Shown: positions 16,301-31,300 of the stretch, piece by piece
How the letters are laid out: each line of letters opens with the position of its first letter
Numbering within the stretch: the first letter of the stretch is position 1
Source of the DNA: Rostratula benghalensis
Lineage: Eukaryota; Chordata; Aves; Charadriiformes; Rostratulidae
DNA: 64,000 nt
Direction of reading: 5' to 3'
Assembly (NCBI GenBank): GCA_013399305.1
Contig: VXAI01000115.1
Coordinates: 1,218,120-1,282,119, forward strand
Program-made: the position numbers and the translations under genes
The notes under the pieces: model-generated
What the model was told of the DNA's origin: nothing
Databases searched by the model: none
What the model saw: only the letters and a program-made list of their open reading frames with translations

Positions 16301-19300
16301 AAATGACAACAGATGTACTATGAATTTTAGAAAAGGCAGGCAAATGGTTTTGTGGTTTGCACAGCTGAAGTGTCCTCTGTTCTTTACCCAAAGCAACACA
16401 ACACAAGAGTGATTCCAAGAGACATACATCATCAGGCAACAAATGCTTATAAATTAATTTATTTTTCTGTTCACTTCTAATTCCATGATTCTTGCATTGT
16501 CTACCATATTCAATGCAAGTATGCTTTCATGCATATTCTTCTCTCAGTTTTAGTACTATTTTCAGATACAACTTGCTGTCTCAAAATTGTAATAGCAATA
16601 AATACAAAAAACAGAATAAAAGTAAAGTAGAAGTGTAAGCAGCAAACAGTAAAAATGGTACTAAAAGAATAAGTATATATGTATTTTTATTCTCTGTCAG
16701 TAAAGATACTATTCCTCATTTTATTTTAGCTTATGGTCTCCAATTAAAGATAGAATGCTTTAACTGAAGTGATGTATTAAAGTCCCATTGACAGATTCTG
16801 GGACAAGAAAATCATCACTGATACTGGAATAGTGAACTATGGCTGCAATTCTATGGACCTACAGATACCACAACACATTAAAAGCAAACAAACTGGAGAC
16901 TGGAAGTTACAAGAGAATTCCTAAAAAGAACAAAGAAAAGGGCACAGCCTTCTTAAGATGAAAAATATGATTTGCGCTGAATAAATACATTTTGTATGTG
17001 TGCATAAATACATTCTTACATACTATGGATAAAGAAACCAGATAAGTTTGAATTGACATGAAAATGGTTTGGTTTTTTTTTCATCAAGTGTCACAAGTGA
17101 GCAGTAGAATGGTGATTTCACAAAAAGAAAAAAAAAAAAGATGAGAGCAATATATTCTCTAAGGAAAATTAGAGAATACTCTAATGTGGGATTATTCTAA
17201 CCTACAACTTAATAGGGAACAGAATTGAACAAATTTGTCAGGAATCCAACAAGAGGAGTAAATACTGACTGCATTCTGCTCTTGGCATGTACACAGTCCC
17301 CAGGATATAGTTACTCAGGGAATGCCACTTCTAATGTTTCTTTTCATATTTCTTTAATATTTCTCCACTTTTTCTGAGAGAAATATTATTTTTCAGAAAT
17401 TGTGACATCAAAAAATCAGGGCTACCTGTCAATTCCAGCAAGCAGAAAATCCTTAGATGGGTTCAGAGTATGTGCCAAATTTAGTGATGCGTGACTGACA
17501 CACTCAAGACTCAGCATTCTTTATTGAGTTACTGCTTTCTGTGACAGAATGTCAAAATTATTAAATACATACAGTAATGTATTAAACCTGGAAGAAATAC
17601 TTAACTCAGAATTCACATCTAGTACGATGGTATCATGCTCTAGGAAGCCTAACTTGTTAAAACCCATGAGAAGACGTGACAAAACTATGAAGAGAAACAA
17701 CAAATAAGCAAAGCCCAGTGAGGGCAATCCTACCATCTTAAGAACACTTTGTATCAAAACATTTTTGTCACTTAAGCATTTGAAGTAAAAATTTCTATAC
17801 AGATAGCAAAAAGAGACAGCCATTTGCAAAGCAAGAAAAATTTAGGACTAAAAATTATGTTATCACTTATGAAATACAACTTTATAGAAATTCTGCAGTT
17901 TTCTAGAATTCCTACAAATGACTGCCTCTTCCCAAGAAACATAAACGGCCCGATCAATGTGCACAGCACCACTGATGAAGTCTGTTTTAACAACAAAATC
18001 TCGATCCATCTCTCTGACTTACCAAAGATGTTTATCAGAAAGGTAAGAAAATGTATGTGGGAGAACAGTGACAATCAAGAAGTAAACTAAGAAGAAAGGG
18101 TTTTCTCCTTTCTGTTGCCTGTTGAAACAGATAGCTTTAGAAGCCTCTCATTTAGCACACCTTCTGACTCAGCTGAACCCTGATTTGTGAGAGATCTGAA
18201 GGAAGCAAGAATGACGAGATAAAAAGGGTGGTTCTACAATTTATAAATACCCTTAAGTAGCCATAAAACGCTTTACATTCCTTTTCTGCAGGGGTAAAAT
18301 ACCGTATTCAGCTGACCCAGAGATTTCTTCACTGCCTTGCTCTTACTGGTTCCTTAAAAATAGTTAATTAAAACACACACACACAAGCATATATATGCTA
18401 TGAGAATGTTTGACTGTGTCCAAACCAACATAAAAGATATGCATTACTTTTAAGACAGAAAGATTTTTATTATAAAACAGAAGAGCCAAAGTGGAAATAA
18501 TTTCTTAATTTTCGCAAAGTTGAAATTGTGAAATGTGAAAGCAAATTGCTAAAAGCACACATTTAAATGGACTTTTTTTGCACTGCTTATATATTCAGAT
18601 AAGCTTTTGCTGCATATATTCTAAATAAACAGGAAATGTACAAACCAACCACATAATTTAAATGTACGTCTAGTTGATGAACTAAAAAGAATATAAACTT
18701 TACATTTTAAAATATTCTGGTGGTTTAAACTTGCACAGATTTTGGTTTTATTAACTATTTTAGAAAAAACTAAATTGAAATCCATTCTGACAGGACTTTG
18801 GCATAATGTAAAATAATCTGCAGAACCCTCCACTAGTATTCTTAAAAATTGCAGTTTGTTGTATTAGCTTAACTTGATTGGTAGATTGCAATGAACAATG
18901 AGCAATTTATCATTGTTGACAGAATTCATCTGAAATTTACCTTCAAAGTAATCAGTCACCACATAAAATCTCACCAACTACAGTTATCTGGAAAACTCTG
19001 TTTTATACTTAAAGCTATCCCCCTCAGAAAATGAAGACTGTCAGGAGTGCCAACTTTAAGTTCATGTTTTAACAAATTAGCCATCACAATTTTGCCTCAT
19101 TTCTAATTGCATGAGGACCTGCCAGGCGAATGGAGAACATGTGACAGCAATGTGAGTGAAGCGGTCTACTAACTCGTGAGGAAAAGTTAACAAACACAAA
19201 AGTTAACTACACACCACTGCAGAAACACTTAAAATTAAACAGTAACATCATTTATATGTTGCTAATAACCAATTGTCTGTGATGCAGTCACCCATAAGAT

Positions 19301-22300
19301 TTGAACAATTTGCTGAATTTAACTCTTTCTCCTGTAATAACAGCCAGGGCTGTTAAGTGCTAGTGGTTAAAGCACAGTGGAGGCAGGGAGAGATCCCAGT
19401 CAATATAAGGAACCTCAAGTGCTGATGCCTACATGGGTGACCCTGAGGGAAGAGAGGCCAAGTGGCTATTTCAGCTGGGGTTGACCTCCATATTATCTGA
19501 AATACTTTACAGTTTCATAATAATTCTTTTCAGAATAATATAAAAAGTCAAGTTAAGTCAGACCTTGGTAAGGAAAAAAAAAAAAAAAAAAAGAAACAAG
19601 TAAAAAAAGAGTTGTCCCAGCCATTTTAGTAAAACATAGAACAAAAAAAGAGGTATTGAGAGGTCATCCATGGTCAGCACAAGAAAGATGGGATAGAACC
19701 TAATGGTATTTTAGTCTTTTGGGTGCACCCATTGGCTAATATGCTGGTTTTCAGGAGAAAGCTCTAACTTGATTAAAGGGGAGAAAAAAAAAAAAAAAAA
19801 AAATCAATCAAACTTCTAATTCCAAAAGACTCCTTTAGTCAGGAACATCAGAACAGACTGCAGGATTCTGAAAGAAATGTTGCCTCAATTATACAAGAAG
19901 AGTTAAACAATTGTTGCTAACAAGTTGGGAAGTGGCACTTTGTGAAGACAGAACAGCAAATGCAATATATTTAAAAAATACACTGGATTTGGACCAAGTA
20001 AGGCAATCTCAACACATGTACCTTTCAGTAAGAGTCAAGATATTTTCAGGAACTAAAGGAGACAAAAAATTAAATAAGGCGTGCCATAGGTTTATCTGTA
20101 AGTATGTGTATAGGAACTACAGGTACGTTGTGTCAGAGTAGTCAGATACCTTTTTGGTAAATAAATGCTACAGCATTTATAACTTTATAGACTTCAACAC
20201 CATTTGGTAAGGCAAACCGTGATATTACACTGGAGGAGATGGGGGTTAGTAGAAGGACTGGAAGGTGCGTAGTGTAAGGAACTAGCTAAAAGCAAAGCAA
20301 ACAAAGTTAACATTTTGCCCTGAAATGTTAACTTTAGTTTTATATACTGTTTTTTGAATCTGTGCTTATTCAGTGTAATTAATTAATGTGGCATGAAAAC
20401 TGGAATAGTCTAATGAAATTCCATGCTGGAACTTCCCATTTAGAACGCAACAGGTAGAAAATACATGAAAAAAAGAATTATCTCACTTAGTAGAACAGCA
20501 GAAGTATAAAGACAATGCACTAAGAAACAGCAAACGTTTTTCCTGGAAAATCACTGATTAGAAACATCAGAGGATGAAAACTTTTGTTGAGCTAATGGAA
20601 CTCAGTAGGTCTATGAGCAACCGACATGGTCCAGCCATAAAAGACTTATTCTAATGAGGAGAGAGAGAAAACCACCATTTTACAAACAACCTAGATAGCT
20701 TTCTAAATTGAAGTTATGCCATATTACAGGTTACTTAGTTCGAGAAACCAGAAAAAGCTTACTGAACAACCAAAATCATGAAGGAATCACTACTCTCTCT
20801 TACAGACGACACCTAAAGGTGGTTTGTTCCAGCACTTTCTGTTGGAGCTCAAGTGCCTCATTTTCACTGCTTCCATCTCTCCACTCCTGTAATAACCAGC
20901 TCAGAACTAAGCACAGTATTTCAAATACAAACTCAAACAAGGATAAAGATAAAAACCCCTAACTTCGCATGACCTGTAATTCTGTAAGGTCAGATTGCAA
21001 GCAAGCAGGTAAGTACTGCCTGAACTCTGACAATTCATGGATGTTACTCAAACTGCACAGATTGTATTATCTACTTCAAAAAAAAAAAAAAGCCTTTCTT
21101 TATGGAATTACTTCAATTATGGCATTGGTCTAAATTCACCTGAAAGTTACAGAAAAAATCTGGCTACTACAGTAGTTCTGCTAGTCAGATACGAATTTTT
21201 TTTAAAAAGTGCATTAAAAATATTTTTCTAGTTAAATCATACTCTAATTGTTTTAAATTAAATCATTTAATGGAAAACTATAAAACTGTAAGATGTTTAT
21301 AAAAAATTCAAGTTTAGTAAATACAAGCAAACAAGATCCTACTTGAATAAATGTTACTATTCTAAAGATTTCATAAATTAAATTGACTCAAAAAGGGATG
21401 CGTATATCAAAAGTACTGATATAAATAACTCCTTTTTACATCAAATACTCTTAAAAGGTTAGCACTCACATCTACCTTCAAACTGGTATGCTGCATATGA
21501 AGTTCAGTATTACTCTGAATGAACAGTGAAGTTTTATTTACAAAGTGGCTCTACATAAGTTTGTATTTAATGGTCTCTTTTATTTGCTACTTTGAAGTGG
21601 ATGAGACAGGGGTCCAAAATTCAGAATGGCTAAATATTACACAACTGTTATTAGAACAAGAAGAAAATAATGACAAGAACACTTTCTTATTACAGAGAAG
21701 GCTATTACTACTTCATTAGAAATCAAATGGCATTATTCCATTTTCTGCATTCATTTCTAAGTTCTGTAAACAGGTATTTCACAGAAATCAAAGTAAGCTT
21801 GCAATTTATTAACAAACATGTGTGCAAACTTTTGGTGTACTTGCTCGCTTTCAGCAAGTATACAAGTTGGTCCTAATGTTATCATAGGCTTCATTTAACA
21901 GAGGGATATTTATCTGTGGTTAAAATATTAAACTAAAACACCTATTAATCCAAAATAATTATTCACTGTTTTCAGAAGAACGAGTAAAAAAATTGCAAAG
22001 GTAAGACAGGATTTCCTTTTAAATGATTTGTGTTTCAATGTTTATCCCACATAAGCTGTAAATCACCCCTTTCTCTATAGCTTCAAAGACAGTTCCCCAA
22101 GATAATTTTGTATCTGCCTTTCACACAGGTGAATGGGAATCCTACCTTAGTATGGTATTTGCAGACGTGACATTTTTACCCTTTCTGTGCTGCAGAATAA
22201 GCTCATTTGAAAACGTTCAAACCTGTGAACAGTTACCAGTAAAAATATTATGCTGCTTGTAGTCTTTAAAATCTAAAAATGCCAAGAGTCAAGAGAAAAA

Positions 22301-25300
22301 TAAAAAAGCGGGTTTGGGTTTTCTTGACAGATTCTAAACATCAACTTTTTAGAAGTATCTGTAGAACAGCGTGAATTCTGGAATAAGCATTAGTTAGGGA
22401 AGCACTCCAACCTGAAGGGAAGGAGTGTACATACAGACAGTCCACATAAAACAATTCTCTCCCTAGTAAGAAGCTGTGATTATTTACTTCTAAATGGAAT
22501 CTCTTTATCTCCATTGACCTGACTTCCCTGTGAGATGAGTAAATCTGGACACAGACATGGTTGTCCGTGACCATAATATTTTCTCACAGAAAAAATAAGG
22601 AGTAAGGTTCTGTGAATGTGTAAATAGAGCTCACTTTGATTTTAAGCACTGTTAATATGGTTAAGAAGTCATACTTGAACCCTACCAGAATGCACCTTAA
22701 TTAACAATAAGCAGGAGAGTCATTTAGAGGCTTTTTTTTTTTTCAAATGCACTTATCTTAATTTGTGAAAAGGCACACAATAATGCCTCTATATATTCTC
22801 TCTATAAAACAGAAGTAAATTTGAAGACAAGGTAAACTTAAGTTTTTTTTAAAGTAAAGGTCAGTGCTTTTTCATGTCTAATGAGCAAGTAAGTTTTGAT
22901 TTCCTTGATACAGTTGGGAAAGGGGAACCTACTAATCTACGTGACAGAAGTCAGCTATCATTGCAGGAGGAATTTAAGATGTGTGTTGTCTTTGTGTAAA
23001 GAGTGAAACTGAGACAGGTAGCTCTCTGCTAATAGCAGATCTCAAATCAAGCATGAATCAAGATTACAGTTCAACAATAGTGGTTTTGATAGGCGACTAT
23101 AAACTCACTACATCCTTTGGAACTCTTTTAACTGATTCACAGGTTAAAAAAAAAAAGAACACAGTAAGCTCTGTGAGAAGACAGGAACAACAGTATTTAA
23201 ACAAGATTGTATATGACAAGCATTCAGCTACAGGGTGATTTAATACTAATGATGTGATGTTCTTCAACACCCACAGAACTAATTTTCTTGCTGAGGTCAT
23301 ACTACTTATTACTAGATTGTTTCCAGAAAACATTTCACGTCTAGCATTCAGGAATTCTTTCAAATGGTGTGTTGCAACTACTGACCTTAGAAACAAGATC
23401 TGCTGAGAAAATATATTTGTAGTTATAGGAAAAGGATCATAGAATCAATCAGATTGGAAGAGGCTCTTGGGATCATCGAGTCCAACCATCAGCTCTACTC
23501 TACAAAGTTCTCTCCTACACTCTATCTCCCAACACCACATCTAAACGACTCTTAGACACATTCAGGCATGAGGACTCAACCACATCCCTGGGCAGCCTAT
23601 TCCACTGTCTGACCACTCTTTCTGTGAAAAATTCTTTCCTAATGTTCAGAACTTTGGGGTACAAAGACCCGGAAACCACTGGTGTCATACTGTAACAATC
23701 TGGATGACTAAATGTAGTAACTTCAAAGTTATGTATTAACTTCAATTACTAACATGTATTTTAGTAGTAATTTAAATGTGAAACAGGAAGAGCTTTGTTA
23801 AGCAATAAATACATTATAAGCCATTCAGCTAAACTGAAACACAACAGCACTTAGCTGTTTCAAAGGTGGCCGGAGCACTGCATGTGTGGAAATTTATCAC
23901 TGTGCCCATTCAGAGTTTATTAAGACGCTAGATCTGCTTTTTGTGACAATACTACCAGAGAAGGATTTGTTCTTACCTCTACCTTCAGACAGGTTCATAG
24001 CTTAGACATGGGACCAAAAATCAAACATCACAGTTTTGTAGCCTGCTTTCCTTAACTAAGGTAAGGAAACCTTGGCACTGAAATCTTTCTTCCCTGTCAA
24101 ACTAGAAGGAATGTATCTTTTAGTATCTCTTTTAGTCAAGGGGAAGAGAGAAAGATGTCTTTATAGACCACTCATTAATTTCAAAGACCAATTGAATTTT
24201 ATGGCACTTATCTAAAGCCACAGATCCAAGCAAAACACCACTACCATTAAAAAAAGACTGCAGGACTTGCTCCCTTGATTCTGCTTTTATCAGTCAATCT
24301 CTGCAGCAAAGGAAAGATGGGCATCCTCCAGAAAACAAAAATGAATTGAAATGCCAATAACGGTTATGGAGAACCAAAGAAGAGATTGGAAAGAATGAAC
24401 CTGATCTGGCACTCATCCCATCTGACCATGAAACAAAACCAGCAGTGATGAGATAGGTATGGTGGAAATAGAGCTAAACCACTGCTTCAGTGCTGTGTTC
24501 ACATGTATCAGACATTGTAAAGTACATTTAAAATAGAAGGCTAAACAGCTTGAAATGTACGAAGTTATGCAACATTATGGACATTTTTAGACAAAAATAT
24601 TAGCAGAATGTAGTAAGAGAAAAGGGGTAAAATATCTCTGTTGGGTTAAATTTCAACTGTCAAGTTCATAACAAGCTGCTAACTCTCCCAGCTGTGAAAT
24701 TCAGAAGCAATGTATTACTTCTACATCAGACTAGACCAACTAGACTTCCACTTAGGCCACTGAGCTCATCTGAAGGAAAAGAATCACTCCAGCATGCAAG
24801 TGACATGAAATAAAACATAAATTAATTAAAATTATATTGTTTACCCTAACAAATACTTAGACCTTAATTTTAGCTACTTATCAACTTTCTAGCATCAGTT
24901 AAATGAAGCAAGTATTTGCTAACAGAAAGCAAATGCTTAGGTGTGGATTTCACTCACTTGCAAAGTTTCTTTCCCCAAATGTAGTAAAAGTAGTGAACAG
25001 AATCCACATAAGTACCAAAGATGGGGGGAAAAAAAAAAAAAAGAAAGAAAGACTAGTACAGCATGAAAGTAAACTGAAATTGAAGTTCTCTTGACACAAA
25101 GCAAACTCTCTGAAATTACTGCATAATATCTGTAGCGGCTCCTCTCGCTCTTATGCCCTGAGGAACTGGCCGAAATTAACCTCAACTTTTTTCACCCCTG
25201 ACATTTAAAAGTCAGCCTTTGTTCCAACTATGAATGTTTTTGTATATTACAAGAAATCAGTATAACATTTTACCCTCCTCCTTAGGCTTTAACATTTTTA

Positions 25301-28300
25301 TAAAAGAGGTGAGGCAAATAAGATTGGCATATATATGTTCTCTCTCAGCAATGCACTGTTACAGTTCCAAAAACATTGACTGGGAAAAAACGGTGAGATT
25401 ATTTTTGTCTGGCACCATAGTTCAGAATTACACAATGGCATGAAAACTCACTGATGTTTGGAAAATGCCTGTGCAGCTGGAATACTGTCCAAGTTCTGAG
25501 ACCTAAACCATAATGTAGTCTGATGACACATATGCGATTTGAGATCCCTGTTTGATAAACACACATAACTTGAAACCTTCCAAGAAATAACATGGCTGTA
25601 CGGTATACTATATATACTGTACTGTATACTATACATATATACACACTGTGTACTATAATGTGGGCTCTGGAGCTTTCTATGCTATGATGATGCATCTAAG
25701 TTTCAAGAAACATACACACATAAGCTTACCATGGGAACCAAAAGCCATTTCTTCACAGAACACCTGTGGTGTGACCACTGTGCTTCTATGGCCTAGCTGG
25801 CCAGGTACACTGCTATTGCCCATTCTTATACAGAATGCACATCAACTCAGACAAGCTTAAATGCAGTTGTGGACCTCAGGCATGATTTTGCTTATAGTTT
25901 TAAACAAGCTTGCAGCTGGTATATGAGATCTACTAGATCGGCATGAATCCTGTGGAATACAGGAAGCTCTCCCTAACCTAAAATCAAAAAGATTAAAGAG
26001 TAAACCCTGATCCTATTAGTGACTGAAAATGTTCCAACCTGGAAACTGAAGGAATACTAAGAGATGAACCACTTTGAAGGCTGATAGCCCATCTTGTGCT
26101 TCTAATGAGAAAATGATGACAAATGGTTTTACCACTGAGAATGCAAATGCATAGACTTCTTGACACAGAGAGGGTCAAAATAAGCTTTTTGTCTTTGGAG
26201 TAGGAATGAAATGCCTAAATCCTTGTTACTAAGGTTTCATTTTCTGCTCTTCTTTCATCTAAGTGAACATTCAGATGTTGCTGTAACAGTACCTTGTCAT
26301 GAAGGCCTGGATGGAAAAGGTAGTGCAAGAGTACAAATTCACTGAAACTATCTGTAATATTCACTGCTCACACTTTATTGCTCTTGTCAGTCCTGGGGAT
26401 TCCACTTCAGGTTTCCTGAAAGAAAGTTTGTCACTACAAGTAGTGTAGGGGTCATTTGGACTAGTAACCTATGCTTCTTCCTTTGAACTTCACAAAACTG
26501 AGATATGGGAAAAAAAAAGTCACCTGCTTCTTCCTTCAGATTGGAATGTGTAAGTTCACTGAAAACTCAGAGGAGCTCCAAATTCTTGATGAGCAAAGAG
26601 TTTCATTAACCTTTGAACTAAAGGGGTACTAATCTTTAAATTAAGTATTTCTTACATCTTGAACTCCAACCCTGATAATCTTCATCAGCTACAGTTTTAG
26701 GGCATGGATGTCCCCAAACATCCTAAAACATGTGTGGGCACATTGCATACAAGGTGGCATGATACACAGATTTTGGCTATCACCTTCCTCTCACCATATA
26801 GATTTTACTTCTTCCCACCACTCTGTGGGAGGGTTTTCATAAGTAGACACTCTGTTTTAATAAAGTTAGCCTTGCCTTGACAGAAGCACCTGTAGAGTGT
26901 CAACGCCCATTTACTGAATGACAGACTAAATCTTGCTGAACAAATCCTGGTTTACTGTCCTTTTTCATGCATTTTTTTTAAGGTTTTGAAATGCCCTGAA
27001 GCCATCCTCTGGACCACATTATGATCTAGCAAGCTTTCTTAGCCAGCTAAATCACTCTAGAATTAATTATTCCTCTACCTCTGCAATCCTTCTTTTCCTT
27101 GTGGAAAAAAAAAAAAAATCTAACATGCAACAATCAGAACAGTATAAAATATTGCATAAAAATGCATATCCTGAGCTGCCCAGGACTGACTGATGAGCAT
27201 ATAATAACGACATCATAGGTAGACAAATAAATTACTGAAGAATGTTACCTTTCAGTCCTCCACCATTTCCCATTGAAATGGTGGTGTCAGGACTCTCCTA
27301 GATTCTTGATGTGAAACTCCTGAACAGAAATGGAGAGGGAATGCATGAAAGGCTGTGTGCCAGTAAGATGCACAGCAGTAAGACTCTTAATTTTAATTTG
27401 TCAGATGATAGCAATGCCTCAGCTGTTGCATCTGACATCATATTTTCAGTAACTGCATGTCTTATCAGCACTGCCAATGTTGTATGAACTTGTAATGGAA
27501 ATCCAGATCTTGGAACCATTGTACCAGACATACTACAAAGCAAAAAAAAAAACCAAAACAAAAGCAATGTTCTAAAGTATGAAAACATTCATACCAAGCC
27601 CAAATCAGTCGAGGGGCTTAAGCCATACTGCAGCCTCTTTTGTTATAATTTCTATCAAGGCACAGAAATACTCAGACCAGCAGGCACTTTCTTTAAAAGC
27701 AGCTTAAGTAATTTTCCTTAATATAGGAGGGAAATCTAGGTTTAACTTCTGGAACACAGGGAAGATAACTTCTTACAGGGAAGAGAACCTACACGAAGAC
27801 CTCAGACAGACTGGACAATACAGAACCATTAGCACTCACTGTTTAACAAAGGGTAATTGCAGTTACAGGGAGGAGCTGTGCAACATTGTAGTTTTTTCAT
27901 ATCTAATTTACATCTTTCGGTCTGGACAACTAAAATTTGAATTTGTAAAAATACTTCACAAAAAATTTAAAACTTTCTTTTTGTAAGTTATAAAAAAGAA
28001 TATCCAGAAAAAGCACTGTGATTTTTTCCACCTTAAATTTCTAATACCTTCAGCTCAAGGGTAATATTTTTGAACTAAAATATTGAGATACTCCTATAGA
28101 GCCAATTATTGCAACAAATTGAAAGAATGCCTATGATTGCATATCTTACAGGAAAGGAAAAGAAAAAAAGAAAAAAAAAAAGAAAGCCTAGACTTTGCCT
28201 CCTGATGCTCAAATGTTGTTGTTTATGTTAACGTGATTCCACATTTTAGCATATGGCCTAAGACTTCAAATTTAAGGATGCACACCAATACAGCTTTAAA

Positions 28301-31300
28301 ATTGACCATAAATTCCTGTTTAAATCCAAAATAGAGAGCCCTCTGAATATCCATTGCTACCTTCTAGTTTATCTTTTAATGATTTTTAATAGGAAACTTA
28401 CAAAGGAATGAAAATATGATTTCCTATCAACAATACTACTTCTCATTGTTAACAATTTCTTGCAAAACACTAACTATGTATTAGAAAAGAGCAGAACGCC
28501 CTATTCTACCAAAAAGAAAGGCTCTGTGAAAGGCTCAATATCTAGTTGCCAATAAATAAATTCTCAATTAAATATCAGTTCAATGAAACATTGCTCCTCT
28601 TCTCTGATTTCACAAATATACATCTTCTCCGAGAAGCAACAAGGCAAAATGAGTCTCTTACAACCTATCTCCATTATTCTTCAAACTGCAGGCATTTAGC
28701 ATATCAGAACAACTACTGCCAGGTAAAAGATGATAAATTATTACTGGCATTACCAAAAATAAACCATTCACCTTGATCAGGTTACTTTCGTGCATACAAC
28801 TCTCTCTTTCCTAATCACTTTCCCAATTATAGTTATGACTACCAGGAAGAATACTTTAGTGTAAGACTGCACTAATGACATGAGTCTGCAGGGAAGAACA
28901 AAATGCTAGTTAAATCTTTCTGACGCTTACCTCGCTACAAAATGGGTTTTGACTCAATACTGTTCCATCCCAAGTCAAATATGCCTTTATTTTTATCACT
29001 ACAATGCATGGTAACAAAACACTCCTCAAAAAAAATATACATTTCAAAAGCAGCACTATCCCCTTTCCCTTTTCTGCTCTAAAAGGCAGTGACTGATTCT
29101 TATCTTTGAAAATAAAAGTCACAAAGTTTATTTAACACGGCACTGGAACGCCTCACTGCTTTCATGTTCATCCAGTTGGTTAGCAACTGATTCTTAGCCT
29201 GTATCACTTGGAAAAAACACTGTGACAAATGAGATTATTATAGGGCTACAGCATAGAAAAATATCAGCAAAATCTAAGCATCGCAGCACAGTAAAATTTG
29301 GCAAAATAACCACCTCTTCTATAAGTGTCTTTTCCAATTATTAGAAAGTGAAAAATTACTGGGAATGAGCTGTTCCTTCAAACTAGGAAAAGAATTTCGA
29401 TAAAGCCTATTTTTTTATCTCCACCTGCTGGCAGGTTTTCATGACAGGGCTTCCCTGGCACAGCCTGACTTCAAATTAAATCATCAACAAAAATATTCAC
29501 ACCCATAAATAGGGAAGTAAGAAGAAAAGGAAAGACAACTCAGAAAGTGACAGACAATTCAGGAATACTTTTTATGTCTCTAATGAATCTACACAACACA
29601 AACGAACGCTAATACCAAATTAGATTATTTATACAGAAGAATCATGCTATTTTTATGTTGTATTTATGCCTACCTCACCTATTTTCAACATGATTTCATA
29701 TTTTTATTTTTTTTAATTATTCTAATTTACCAGATTCTGTGGTCATCTGAAGTAAGCCATCAAGAGCACTGGAAAGCAGAACTCTACTGGATACTTTTAA
29801 GTGACTTAATATGACAGGTAGACATTGGTATTCCACAAATAAGGCCTTCCCTTCATCTGTCTTCAAGTCTTTGCGAAGAGAATCAAATGCTTGAGCCAGG
29901 TAATCCACTGAAAGATATCAGAATACAGGCCATAAAATTTCTACAATCATAGCTCCATTAAGCAATATGTGAATAACTATTCTGAGAATTACTGTTGCAG
30001 ATGTACACTTAAAAGTTAAATGGCTGAAAATATTTACTATTATTTTAATTTAAAAACACCCTCTGCCGGTTTTTATTCCTTAACAAATTGTTGTGAGTGG
30101 AGAAAAAGACTAACTACAACTCATATGTTGAAGAAGAATACATTCACAAATATAAAGCCCTTTATATTTTCCGTAAGAGGGGAAAAAAACCCCCCAAGCT
30201 TGTGTAGTTTGAGACAGAGTTGGTTGCAACATCTGGGAAACCTCTATTAAAAAGATAAAGAAGGCTGATTTATCTAAATAAGAGAATTTACTTTAATGAG
30301 AGCAAATGTTCAATTCTTTTATCTAAAAAGCTGTACATTTTATATACTCATCCATTGGGGAGTGCACTAAATTATGCAAAGAATGTAGATGAAGTGAAAC
30401 AACCTAATTTTCTTCAATTCCTGGCGCCATATCTTTTCTAGGATTTTGGAATAGCATTGATCATCCGGTGGTCAGAAAATAAGTGTAAGGAAACAAGTTC
30501 TCCCGCAGCAAACGTTTAACTACAGCGCCCTCTGCTGGATATTGGCGCTTCCATAGGATGTAATAGGATACAGGATTAAACCCTACCTGCTACCTTATCA
30601 CCACGATGCTTACTGTCATGGGGTCAGAGTGATCAGAATTCATTCATACCAGGTCACACTTGAGGTATGTTTAACAACAGATCATATCTTTCATATTATA
30701 GAAGTCAGCAATAAAAAAAAAAACAAAACCCAGAAATATTCATGTTTGACAAGCAGTTGTCATACTGACATTCCAATGTGAAATAATAACAGCAAGATTC
30801 ATACTTGTTTCCAGGTTTTTTTTCTTCACAAGGTAGCAAAATTCAAGCAAAATCAGTTTTCACTAATAGAGCATAATAGACACATCAATGAAATGGGGGT
30901 TTTTTGTCCAGGCACAGGACTGAAATAAATGAATTTGAAAAAAATCAGAACTTACCTTGTGTCACTGTTTTAAGCACAATTAAAGTAGACAGAAACCTCA
31001 AAGGCATACAGGAACTCCTAAAGAAAGCTGCTGATTTTGATTTACTCTCTGTGGGCTGTTCAGGAGAACTCCGTAGGTTTCCCTTACTCACTATGCCTCT
31101 GAAAATATCTTCGCCAAGTCTCCTCATTGTTGATGTCATGGTTGCATGCTGCTTCAAACAACACACACAGTTAGTGTAAAGATGACAACACATTAAAATC
31201 CTGCATATCATGCAGAGATAGTTATATTCCCCTGGTGATTAAATATTAAATAACAACTGGTTGTGTTGAATCCTTATCTGTCTAGGATACTTTTGTGTTC

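Larger units (their letters stand above)
14610..29730 (-). other. CCDC138: 15-kb penultimate intron of CCDC138
   Basis: Exons 29731-29907 and 14471-14609 join in frame with nothing missing compared with the mammalian protein, so this whole stretch is one intron, nearly half of the gene's span. It is AT-rich and holds a CR1 copy, a possible ancient tRNA-derived SINE, two long A-runs (about 19569 and 19784) and a TA/GTA-rich patch near 25600. None of its open frames has exon-like borders together with recognisable sequence. Confidence 0.85.

Noticed and set aside
23515..23745. Minus-strand open frame with a protein-like sequence (76 codons)
   Set aside because: It is the decayed tail of CR1 ORF2, not a host gene. 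The same applies to 49314-49601.
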